Assembly (NCBI GenBank): GCA_937995995.1
Contig: CALKIP010000135.1
Span: 1-5,222 of the forward strand
Direction of reading: 5' to 3'
From: an uncultured bacterium
GTDB lineage: Bacteria; Gemmatimonadota; Gemmatimonadetes; Longimicrobiales; RSA9
Length of the DNA: 5,222 bases
The notes beneath the pieces are model-generated. The model worked only from the letters and a program-made list of their open reading frames with translations. It ran no database searches and was not told where the DNA came from. Below, in pieces: positions 1-5,222 of the stretch. Position 1 is the first letter of the stretch. Every line of letters starts with the position of its first letter. The translations under genes and the position numbers were made by a program.

Positions 1-248
1 CGGACGGCACCGAGGCGCGACGCCACCACGCGGTGCACTGCGACCGAATGCGTGAGGATCGCCGGCTGTGCGTTCAGCTTCGCGGTGAGCTCTTCATCTG
101 GACCTTCCCACATGAGCCGCGAGAGTGAGAAGCCGAGTGCGTCGTCGGCCTCTTCGAATACGGCTCTGGCTTCGGGAAAGCGATCTGCGAGGTCACGGCC
201 CATGCCGACGAACTGTGAGCCCTGCCCCGGAAAGAGGAGCGCTACCAT
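1..248 (-). CDS. fabD: Malonyl-CoA:ACP transacylase, N-terminal part (runs off the left edge)
   Basis: FabD moves malonyl groups from CoA to acyl carrier protein in the cytosol, supplying the extender for type II fatty acid synthesis. About 82 residues are visible, starting MVALLFPGQGSQFVGMG. The GQGSQ motif at residues 8-12 is the family hallmark and Gln9 should be the oxyanion-hole glutamine. NAQPAILTHSVAV further on matches the TQPAI region of the family. The nucleophile elbow (GHSLG, serine near residue 90) and the later catalytic His lie outside the window, so activity cannot be judged. The ATG at 248-246 sits inside the last codons of fabH: ATGGTAG holds the fabD start, the fabH Trp codon and the fabH TAG stop, a 7-nt overlap. 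No good Shine-Dalgarno precedes it, so translation probably depends on coupling to fabH. Identity is secure; truncation is only due to the window edge. Confidence 0.96.
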   Translation of the reverse strand, partial: MVALLFPGQGSQFVGMGRDLADRFPEARAVFEEADDALGFSLSRLMWEGPDEELTAKLNAQPAILTHSVAVHRVVASRLGAV

Positions 249-1234
249 CGGATGACGGAAGAGCCCCAGGTGAAGCCCGCGCCGAACGCGACCATCATCA
301 CATTGTCACCCGGCTTGATGCGCCCCGCTTCCTGCGCCTCGTCGAGGGCGACCGGGAGCGTGGCCGAGCTCATGTTCCCGTAGCGGTCCACGTTGACGTA
401 GACCTTCTCCATCGGGATGTTCGCGTACTTCGCGGTGGCTTCGATGATTCGGATGTTGGCCTGGTGGGGGACGAGGAGATCGATGTCCTCGCCGGTGAGC
501 CCGGCGCGCTGCAGTGCCTGGTCGGCCGCCTCGGCCATCGACCGGACCGCTGCCTTGAAGACCTCGCGGCCCGCCATCTTGACGAGGTGGCTCCGCTCCT
601 CGAGAACGGTCTCGTTGAACGGCACCTTCGCGCCGCCGCCAGGGCGCCACAGAAGTTCGGCCAGTGAGCCATCCGAGCGCATGAAGTTCGACAGCACGCC
701 ACGACCGTTCTCACTGCGCCGGACCACGGCCGCGCCCGCTCCATCGCCGAAGAGGATACAGGTCGAACGGTCCGACCAGTCCGTGATCGCGCTCATCTTC
801 TCCGCGGCGACCACGAGTGCGACCTCGCCGTGCCCTGCCGCGAGATGGCCCTCCGCCACGCTCATCGCGTAGAGAAAGCCCGTGCACGCAGCAGATACAT
901 CGTAGGCCGCGGCGTTGCTCGCCCCGAGCTGTGCCTGAATGTCGCACGCCGTGGAGGGGAGAAGCCGGTCCGGAGTCGCCGTCGAGACGATCAGGACATC
1001 CACCTCATCCGGCTGGAGTCCCGCCCGCTCGAGGGCGATCCTGGCGGCATTCGTCCCCATTTCGGCCGCCCCCATCGCCGGGCACGCGATGCGACGCTCA
1101 CGAATCCCGGTTCGTTCGCGAATCCACTCGTCCGACGTATCGACGAGACGTTCCAACTCCGCATTCGTGAGCACCCGCTCGGGCAGGTAACGGCCCGTGC
1201 TCACCACCTCCATCAGTGGCTGCGGCTTCCTCAT
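242..1234 (-). CDS. fabH: Beta-ketoacyl-ACP synthase III (KAS III)
   Basis: FabH condenses a short acyl-CoA with malonyl-ACP, the first elongation step of type II fatty acid synthesis, in the cytosol. The 330 residues match the usual length. The Cys-His-Asn triad is complete: Cys117 in YDVSAACTGF, His257 in LVPHQANIRI and Asn287 in DRYGNMSSAT. The N-terminal signature TSDEWIRERTGIRERR (about 33-48) and the C-terminal GAGFTWGSSVIRW are typical. The common YGNTSAAS around the Asn reads YGNMSSAT here; the catalytic Asn is kept. The ATG at 1234 is favoured because a GGAGG lies 4 nt upstream (1243-1239) inside the plsX 3' end and ATGA overlaps the plsX stop by 4 nt; an in-frame Met at residue 8 is a weaker alternative. 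Acyl-CoA preference (acetyl or branched) cannot be read from the sequence. It follows plsX and precedes fabD, the canonical order. Confidence 0.98.
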   Translation of the reverse strand: MRKPQPLMEVVSTGRYLPERVLTNAELERLVDTSDEWIRERTGIRERRIACPAMGAAEMGTNAARIALERAGLQPDEVDVLIVSTATPDRLLPSTACDIQAQLGASNAAAYDVSAACTGFLYAMSVAEGHLAAGHGEVALVVAAEKMSAITDWSDRSTCILFGDGAGAAVVRRSENGRGVLSNFMRSDGSLAELLWRPGGGAKVPFNETVLEERSHLVKMAGREVFKAAVRSMAEAADQALQRAGLTGEDIDLLVPHQANIRIIEATAKYANIPMEKVYVNVDRYGNMSSATLPVALDEAQEAGRIKPGDNVMMVAFGAGFTWGSSVIRW

Positions 1235-2262
1235 GCGCCCTCCGCCATGTGGCCCACCGTGGGCCCGATCGAACTCCCGCCCATCGTCGACGAGTTCGTC
1301 AATTCACGCATCATGTTGCGCACCATGTCGTTCTCGACAGCTCGAATGGCCGCCCGGATCGCGTTCTTGATCGCACGCGGCGGAGAACCGCCGTGGCAGA
1401 TGATCGAGATCCCGTTCAGCCCGAGCAACGGTGCGCCACCGTACTCCGTGTAATCCAGCGCCGAGATGATCCCGCGCAAGTCCAGCTGTCCGCCGGTCCG
1501 TTCCTGTTCCCGGTTGAGGATGCGCAGGAAGTAGCCGGCGACCGATTCATAGAACTTGAGCAGGACGTTGCCGACGAAGCCGTCGGCGACCAGCACATCA
1601 CAGGTGCCCGTGATGATGTCACGGCCCTCGATGTTGCCGACGAAGTTCAGCCCGCTCTCGGCAAGCAGGCCGTGCGCCTCGACGGCGAGTTCATCGCCCT
1701 TCTCGGGCTCTTCGCCGATGTTCAGGAGGCCGACCCGCGGGTTTTCGCGCCGCAGCACGTCCCGGGCGTAGATGGCGCCCAGGCGCGCAAACTGAAGCAG
1801 GTGCACCGGCTTGCTGTCCACGTTCGCGCCTGCATCCACCAGGATCACCGGCTCTGCAGACGTCGGCAGCACCGTTCCGATCGGCGGGCGGTCCACGCCG
1901 GGCAGCGGGCGCAAAAGCAGGAGCGAGGCCGCCATCACGGCACCGGTCGATCCGGCGCTCACGAAGGCGTCCGCGCTCCCTTCCTTCAGCAGGCCGAGCC
2001 CGACGACAACGGACGAATTGGGTTTGCGCCGCGCCGCCGTTGCCGGCGACTCGCCCTGTTCGATCCGCTCGGTGGCGTGGACCACCTCCAGGCGGTTCCG
2101 GGGAACATCGGGGAATCGCTCGAGTTCGGCCTCGATTCGCTCCCTCTGTCCGACCAGGATCACCGTGAACCCGTCCGGCAGCTCGCGCAGCGCCTGGACG
2201 GCACCCTCTACCTCTACCGCGGGGTGCCGGTCGGTCCCCATGGCGTCGAGCGCGATGCGCAC
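1231..2262 (-). CDS. plsX: Phosphate acyltransferase PlsX
   Basis: PlsX converts acyl-ACP plus phosphate to acyl-phosphate, the donor used by PlsY to acylate glycerol-3-phosphate; it is a peripheral membrane enzyme at the fatty acid/phospholipid branch point. The 343 residues fit the family. Recognisable blocks are the N-terminal MRIALDAMG, SAGSTGAVMAASL (about 102-114), ILVDAGANVDSKP, LLNIGEEPEKGDE, GNIEGRDI, CDVLVADGFVGNVLLK and the EYGGAPLLGL..CHGGS region near the C-terminus. The near-invariant MGGD(H/N)AP start reads MGTDRHP, keeping the Asp but replacing the second Gly with Thr. The start codon is GTG at 2262-2260, chosen because PlsX proteins begin Met-(Arg/Lys)-Ile and because AAGGGGG lies just upstream. 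It begins 9 nt after rpmF and ends in an ATGA overlap with fabH, implying translational coupling. Confidence 0.97.
   Translation of the reverse strand: MRIALDAMGTDRHPAVEVEGAVQALRELPDGFTVILVGQRERIEAELERFPDVPRNRLEVVHATERIEQGESPATAARRKPNSSVVVGLGLLKEGSADAFVSAGSTGAVMAASLLLLRPLPGVDRPPIGTVLPTSAEPVILVDAGANVDSKPVHLLQFARLGAIYARDVLRRENPRVGLLNIGEEPEKGDELAVEAHGLLAESGLNFVGNIEGRDIITGTCDVLVADGFVGNVLLKFYESVAGYFLRILNREQERTGGQLDLRGIISALDYTEYGGAPLLGLNGISIICHGGSPPRAIKNAIRAAIRAVENDMVRNMMRELTNSSTMGGSSIGPTVGHMAEGA
1239..1243 (-). promoter_or_regulatory. Ribosome binding site of fabH
   Basis: GGAGG lies 4 nt upstream of the fabH ATG (1234), inside the last codons of plsX. It decides in favour of this ATG over the in-frame Met at fabH residue 8. 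Confidence 0.65.
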
Positions 2263-2266
2263 GCGT

Positions 2267-2273
2267 CCCCCTT
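2267..2273 (-). promoter_or_regulatory. Ribosome binding site of plsX
   Basis: AAGGGGG, one mismatch from AAGGAGG, sits 4 nt before the plsX GTG and shares its first two bases with the rpmF TAA stop (2274-2272). It supports the GTG start and places plsX initiation where ribosomes finish rpmF. Function is inferred from position and sequence only. Confidence 0.6.
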
Positions 2274-2454
2274 AAATCTGCTCGACCTCGATGACCTGCT
2301 CGTCCTTGTACGTGCCGCAGGTCGGACAGACCCGGTGCGGCAGCTTCGGGTCGCCGCAGCGCGGGCAGGGCGTCGTCGCCATCACACTCGCCTTGTGGTG
2401 CGTGCGCCGCTTCCGCTTGCGCTGCTTCGAAACCTTCTTCTTCGGAACCGCCAT
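2272..2454 (-). CDS. rpmF: 50S ribosomal protein bL32, zinc-binding (C+) form
   Basis: bL32 is a small protein of the large ribosomal subunit that contacts 23S rRNA. The 60-residue product starts MAVPKKKVSKQRKRKRR, the standard basic N-terminal tail, followed by a zinc ribbon with CxxC pairs at Cys30/Cys33 and Cys43/Cys46 (CPRCGDPKLPHRVCPTCG). All four cysteines are present, so this is the zinc-containing C+ form; whether a zinc-free paralogue exists elsewhere in the genome cannot be seen. The start is supported by GGAGG at 2463-2459, 4 nt before the ATG. It begins 14 nt after the YceD gene and ends 9 nt before plsX, the usual place for this gene in bacterial yceD-rpmF-plsX clusters. Confidence 0.98.
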   Translation of the reverse strand: MAVPKKKVSKQRKRKRRTHHKASVMATTPCPRCGDPKLPHRVCPTCGTYKDEQVIEVEQI

Positions 2455-2458
2455 GATA

Positions 2459-2463
2459 CCTCC
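2459..2463 (-). promoter_or_regulatory. Ribosome binding site of rpmF
   Basis: GGAGG lies 4 nt upstream of the rpmF ATG in the 14-nt gap after yceD. It is the clearest Shine-Dalgarno match in an intergenic gap here and fits the high translation needed for a ribosomal protein. Confidence 0.65.
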
Positions 2464-2468
2464 GTCGG

Positions 2469-2978
2469 TCAGTCAAACTTCAGCTTCCGCAGCGCCGCCC
2501 AGCGCTCGTCCACTTCCTCCGGCTCGCAGCGGCACTCCTCTTCGTTGAGGTTCGCACCACACTGCGGACAGAGGCCGCGGCAGGCTTCGCGACAGACTGC
2601 GTACTTCGGTATCGCGAGCAGCGCTTGCTCGCGCACCGCCGGGGTCAGATCCAGCTCTCGCTCCTGGCTCGCGAAGGTGTAGACCTCCTGCTCCTCCGCC
2701 TCGACCGGCTCCAGATCCGGCCGGAGCAGGAACGATACATCCTCATCGATCTCGACGGTCACCGGAACGAGACAGCGCCGGCACTCCAGCCCCACCTCGC
2801 CATCGAAGTGACCGCGTACCAACACATCCTCACCGGCCAACTGAACCTCCAGCCTGACCGCGAGAGGTTTCTTCAGCTCGATCCCTGAATCGTTCCAGAT
2901 GGGATCGTCCGGTGCGAGATCCTCGGCGATCTCGACCCGCCTCTCACTTTGCAGGTGGCCCAGATCGACTTTCAGCAT
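2469..2978 (-). CDS. yceD: YceD/DUF177 family protein, putative 23S rRNA accumulation factor
   Basis: Members of this family are almost always encoded directly before rpmF and are linked to accumulation of 23S rRNA; the molecular mechanism is not settled. The 169 residues begin MLKVDLGHL, typical for the family. Eight cysteines are visible: a CxxC at 66/69 (ECRRCLVP) and a C-terminal cluster at 129, 133, 137, 140, 149 and 151 containing the family signature GLCPQCGANLN followed by CxC. These look like metal (zinc) ligands, an inference. The middle (about 85-110) is acidic. The ATG at 2978 lacks a recognisable Shine-Dalgarno and lies about 2 nt after the start point predicted from a possible promoter over the ndk stop, so a nearly leaderless message is conceivable. 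It is separated from ndk by 33 nt and from rpmF by 14 nt. Confidence 0.9.
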   Translation of the reverse strand: MLKVDLGHLQSERRVEIAEDLAPDDPIWNDSGIELKKPLAVRLEVQLAGEDVLVRGHFDGEVGLECRRCLVPVTVEIDEDVSFLLRPDLEPVEAEEQEVYTFASQERELDLTPAVREQALLAIPKYAVCREACRGLCPQCGANLNEEECRCEPEEVDERWAALRKLKFD

Positions 2979-2986
2979 AGTCGGTA

Positions 2987-3015
2987 AAGATCGCCAAGCG
3001 TCGAAGCGATGTCAA
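2987..3015 (-). promoter_or_regulatory. Possible sigma-70-type promoter for yceD-rpmF-plsX-fabHD
   Basis: On the minus strand a perfect -35 hexamer TTGACA (3015-3010) overlaps the ndk TGA stop. After exactly 17 nt comes GATCTT (2992-2987), a weak -10 matching TATAAT at 3 of 6 positions. Transcription would start near 2980, about 2 nt before the yceD ATG. The perfect -35 and spacing are seen directly; promoter activity is inference, and the poor -10 keeps confidence low. Confidence 0.35.
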
Positions 3016-3449
3016 CCGATCGCGGCGTTCCCGGTTTCCAGGACGTCGGCGCCGGCAAAGAAATACGCTGCCTCCTGGCGCGCCGTCTCCGGAGCGTCGG
3101 ACGCGTGGATCGCGTTGCGTTCCTTAGACTCTGCGAACAGCTTGCGCACCGTGCCGTCCGCGGCTTCTGCGGGATCGGTCGCGCCGATTGCCTCGCGCAG
3201 CTTGGCCACGGCATCCTCGCGTTCGAGCAGTACTGGAACTACCGGCCCCGAAGTCATGAAACTGACGAGACTTTCGTAGAACGGCCTCTCGCGGTGTACC
3301 GCGTAGAACTCCCGGGCCTGGGCCTCGGTGAGCCGCATCATGCGCAGGCCGCGGATGCGGAAGCCCTGCTCCTCGAGGTGGGCCAGGATCTTCCCCGTGA
3401 GGCCGCGTCCCACCGCATCGGGCTTGATGATCGCGAGCGTGTAGTCCAT
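3012..3449 (-). CDS. ndk: Nucleoside diphosphate kinase
   Basis: Ndk transfers the gamma-phosphate between nucleoside triphosphates and diphosphates through a phosphohistidine, balancing cytosolic NTP and dNTP pools. The product has 145 residues, slightly longer than the usual 135-143. Visible hallmarks are the N-terminal TLAIIKPDAV with Lys9, RPFYESLVSFMTSGPVV (about 55-71), GATDPAEAADGTVRKLF and the active-site stretch NAIHASDAPETA with catalytic His115 (codon 3107-3105). The commoner HGSDS reads HASDA; the His and Asn112 are kept, so activity is expected. The ATG at 3449 lies 6 nt after the stop of the upstream EIIA-CBS gene, with only a weak purine-rich GAGA before it, so it is probably translated from the same message. 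Neighbourhood with sucD is sensible because succinyl-CoA ligase can produce GTP or ATP for exchange by Ndk. Confidence 0.97.
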   Translation of the reverse strand: MDYTLAIIKPDAVGRGLTGKILAHLEEQGFRIRGLRMMRLTEAQAREFYAVHRERPFYESLVSFMTSGPVVPVLLEREDAVAKLREAIGATDPAEAADGTVRKLFAESKERNAIHASDAPETARQEAAYFFAGADVLETGNAAIG

Positions 3450-3455
3450 GGTTCT

Positions 3456-4340
3456 CTATCGTCCAAAGAGTTTGCGAATGATGTCACCACGGGTCAAAAA
3501 CCCGGTGAGCTTGCCTTCGTTGACGACCGGAAACTGCTCGACATCCTTGTTGATCATGGTGTTCGCGACCTCGTCGACGCCCATGTCCTCCGAAATGCAG
3601 AGCACGGAGCGGCTCATGATGTCACGAACCTTGATCGTCTGAAGCTCCGAATCGTCCGTCTGCGCCTCTTCGCCACCCGCCCGTGGAACCTGTGGCAGGA
3701 GGGCGCGCATGATGTCCCACTCGGAGATGATGCCGAGAACCTCGCGCTTCTCACCGACGACGGGGAGTGCACGCACGCGGTGTCGGACCATGAGGTCCAC
3801 CGCCGCGCGCACGGAGGCATCGGGTGGAACGCTATCCACCCGGTGGCTCATGATATCGCGAACGGTGAGTCGGGGCTGGATACGAAGCGCCTGGAGCTCG
3901 GGTAGTGCGAGCACCGCCTCGACTGAGTGCGCATGCGACATGCGGTCGACCACGCCGTCACGGCGAAACATGCGCGCCAGTGCGGAGACGGTCTGGAGGT
4001 AGAGGGTCGCGGCCTCGGGTGGTGCCAGGATCAGCACCACGATTCGCGGCCGGATGTCCAGCCCGGCGTCGCGGGCGTCGAGGCGGCTCGGCGCCACGCC
4101 GAGCATGACCACGAGGCGGTCGACGCCATCGGTTCGGAAATGCGGGAGCGCGACGTCGTCGCCTACTGCGACGACGTCGCGCAGCCGCGCATCCGTAAGC
4201 AGCTTCTCGAGCGCCGTCGCATTGCTCACCTCGCCGAGGTCGACGAGAGCTGCGACCAGCTCGGCGAGCGCCTCGCGAAGGGTACCGCCACGCAGCGGAA
4301 CGCGAACGTGCTCACGTGGAAGAAGCTGTCGGAATTCCAT
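3456..4340 (-). CDS. PTS EIIA-like domain fused to a CBS pair, putative energy or nutrient sensor
   Basis: The 294-residue protein has no signal peptide or membrane segment. Residues about 1-150 resemble the PTS EIIA type-2 (fructose/mannitol/Ntr) fold: an N-terminal helix region (LREALAELVAALVDLGEVS), then DDVALPHFRT whose His67 aligns with the phosphorylated His of the GxAxPH motif, then VVLILAPPEAATLYLQTVSALARMF. Two CBS domains follow: about 159-214 (VRDIMSHRVDSVPPDASV..GIISEWDI) and 237-292 (VRDIMSRSVLCISEDMGV..GFLTRGDI), joined by an acidic linker (222-232). The second ends in the T-x-x-D pattern (Thr283, Asp286) typical of adenine-nucleotide-binding CBS pairs. No enzyme, transporter or DNA-binding domain is attached, so it is probably regulatory; ligand and partner are unknown. 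The ATG at 4340 has only a weak upstream Shine-Dalgarno. It lies 28 nt after sucD and 6 nt before ndk. Domain calls are confident; the role is inference. Confidence 0.85.
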   Translation of the reverse strand: MEFRQLLPREHVRVPLRGGTLREALAELVAALVDLGEVSNATALEKLLTDARLRDVVAVGDDVALPHFRTDGVDRLVVMLGVAPSRLDARDAGLDIRPRIVVLILAPPEAATLYLQTVSALARMFRRDGVVDRMSHAHSVEAVLALPELQALRIQPRLTVRDIMSHRVDSVPPDASVRAAVDLMVRHRVRALPVVGEKREVLGIISEWDIMRALLPQVPRAGGEEAQTDDSELQTIKVRDIMSRSVLCISEDMGVDEVANTMINKDVEQFPVVNEGKLTGFLTRGDIIRKLFGR

Positions 4341-4353
4341 GGGATTCCGCGCG

Positions 4354-4370
4354 GACCGGCTGGGCCGGTC
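4354..4370 (-). other. GC-rich hairpin over the sucD stop codon
   Basis: A perfect 7-bp inverted repeat (GACCGGC / GCCGGTC) with a 3-nt loop begins within the sucD TGA stop and fills the first half of the 28-nt gap before the EIIA-CBS gene. No T-run follows, so it is not a standard intrinsic terminator. It could mark an mRNA processing or stability point, or reduce read-through. Structure is seen; function is inference. Confidence 0.45.
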
Positions 4371-5222
4371 AGAGCGCCTCTTGGATCAGTCCGACGATGT
4401 CCGACGGCTTTCGGGCCACGCCGATGCCGTTCTTCTCGAACGTCGCGATCTTTTCCTCCGCCGTACCGGTCGACCCACTGATGATCGCGCCGGCGTGTCC
4501 CATGCGACGCCCCGGAGGCGCCGTCTGCCCCGCAATGAAGCCGACCACGGGCTTGGACAGATTCTTGGCGATGTATTCAGCGGCTTCCTGCTCGGCCGTA
4601 CCACCGATCTCGCCGATCATGACGATCGCCTCGGTCTGCTCATCCGCCTCGAAGGCGGCCAGGCAGTCGATGAAGTCCGTGCCGATGATCGGGTCGCCAC
4701 CGATCCCGACGCAGGTGCTCTGGCCGATGCCGGCGTTGGTCAACTGGAAGACGACCTCGTAGGTGAGCGTCCCCGAGCGTGACACCACACCGACCGGCCC
4801 CGGCTTCGCGATGTGGCCGGGCATGATTCCGACCTTCGACTTGCCAGGAGCGAGCAGGCCCGGGCAGTTCGGGCCCAGGAGACGCGCGCCCTTGTCGGAC
4901 ACGTACGCGTACACTCGCGTCATGTCGAGGACAGGGATCCCCTCCGTGATCGCCACGATGAAGGGCACCCCCGCATCCGCCGCTTCCAGGATCGCATCGG
5001 CCGCGAACGCCGGCGGCACGTAGATCACCGTTGCGTTGGCGCCGGTCTCCTGCACGGCCTTGTCGACGGTGTCGAAGACCGGCACCTGCTTGCCGTTCGG
5101 GCCATCGAACATCTGCCCGCCCTTGCCGGGTGTGACGCCGCCCACGACCTGCGTGCCGTACTCCATCATCTGCCGGGCGTGGAAGGAGCCATCGCGCCCG
5201 GTGATCCCCTGGACCAGGAGTC
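4369..5222 (-). CDS. sucD: Succinyl-CoA ligase (ADP/GDP-forming) alpha subunit, start beyond the right edge
   Basis: SucD with SucC converts succinyl-CoA, ADP or GDP and phosphate to succinate, CoA and ATP or GTP, the substrate-level phosphorylation step of the TCA cycle. About 283 residues are visible; roughly nine N-terminal residues lie beyond 5222. The first visible residues, LLVQGITGRDGSFHARQMMEYG, belong to the CoA-binding Rossmann domain, so the Met at 5169 is internal and is not the start. Further signatures are GGVTPGKGG, IYVPPAFAADAI, ITEGIPVLDM, LLGPNCPGLLAP, VVSRSGTLTYE, GIGGDPIIGTDFID and GEIGGTAE. The phosphorylated active-site His is in RRMGHAGAIISG (codon 4497-4495). The C-terminal KPSDIVGLIQEAL is complete and ends in TGA at 4371-4369. 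sucC is expected directly upstream, outside the window. The stop codon lies inside a GC-rich hairpin. Nucleotide preference is set mainly by SucC and cannot be judged. Confidence 0.98.
   Translation of the reverse strand, partial: LLVQGITGRDGSFHARQMMEYGTQVVGGVTPGKGGQMFDGPNGKQVPVFDTVDKAVQETGANATVIYVPPAFAADAILEAADAGVPFIVAITEGIPVLDMTRVYAYVSDKGARLLGPNCPGLLAPGKSKVGIMPGHIAKPGPVGVVSRSGTLTYEVVFQLTNAGIGQSTCVGIGGDPIIGTDFIDCLAAFEADEQTEAIVMIGEIGGTAEQEAAEYIAKNLSKPVVGFIAGQTAPPGRRMGHAGAIISGSTGTAEEKIATFEKNGIGVARKPSDIVGLIQEAL

Noticed and set aside
1216..2682. A 488-codon open frame on the plus strand opposite plsX, rpmF and yceD.
   Set aside because: It lies wholly opposite well-identified genes. Its product is low in recognisable motifs and rich in Arg, His, Asp and Val, as expected for the antisense frame of GC-rich coding DNA.
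2976..2981. A -10-like TATGCT on the minus strand overlapping the yceD start codon.
   Set aside because: It lies 30 nt from TTGACA, too far for a sigma-70 promoter with that -35, and it would start transcription inside yceD.
2990..3010. A 5-bp inverted repeat ATCGC/GCGAT with an 11-nt loop, followed on the minus strand by CTTT, as a terminator after ndk.
   Set aside because: The stem is too short and the loop too long for a stable hairpin, and there is no real T-run. The same bases are better explained as the spacer of the possible promoter.
3009..3905. A 298-codon open frame on the plus strand opposite ndk and the EIIA-CBS gene.
   Set aside because: It is antisense to two clearly coding genes, its product matches no family I recognise, and it has the composition of a GC-rich shadow frame.
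4354..4370. Intrinsic terminator after sucD.
   Set aside because: The stem-loop is good but is followed by CGCGCGGAATCCC and not by a T-run; kept only as a hairpin of unknown role.
4369..5169. A complete SucD starting at the Met at 5169.
   Set aside because: The frame stays open to 5222 and encodes conserved SucD residues (GITGRDGSFHARQ), so the Met at 5169 is internal and the gene continues past the edge.

Overview
This 5.2-kb window is a compact, GC-rich (clearly above 60 % by eye, not counted), fully co-oriented block of housekeeping genes. All of them are read from the minus strand, so transcription runs from right (5222) to left (1). No IS element, CRISPR, tRNA, rRNA or sign of recent transfer was seen. 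No stretch over about 35 bases lacks a gene. In transcription order it holds: the 3' part of sucD (succinyl-CoA ligase alpha), a PTS EIIA-like/twin-CBS fusion protein, ndk (nucleoside diphosphate kinase), a YceD/DUF177 protein, rpmF (bL32), plsX, fabH and the 5' end of fabD.

The layout has two parts. The right part (5222-3012) is energy and nucleotide metabolism: SucD makes ATP or GTP from succinyl-CoA, Ndk equilibrates NTPs, and between them lies a putative sensor joining a PTS EIIA-type phosphorylatable domain to an adenylate-binding-type CBS pair. The left part (2978-1) is the widely conserved yceD-rpmF-plsX-fabH-fabD cluster, which links ribosome production to fatty-acid and phospholipid initiation; fabG and acpP would be expected beyond position 1 and sucC beyond 5222. 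Gaps are 28, 6, 33, 14 and 9 nt, followed by overlaps of 4 and 7 nt, so co-transcription and translational coupling are likely. A possible internal promoter at the ndk/yceD junction (a perfect TTGACA over the ndk stop) may let the ribosome/lipid block be transcribed separately, with an almost leaderless yceD message.

The organism is a free-living-type bacterium with a TCA cycle and type II fatty acid synthesis. The GC content, the gene order and sequence details such as the PlsX start MRIALDAMGTDRHP make me think of Gemmatimonadota or a neighbouring phylum, but this is an inference from memory and not a demonstrated assignment. No new multi-gene system is evident. The item most worth a second look is the EIIA-CBS fusion between sucD and ndk.
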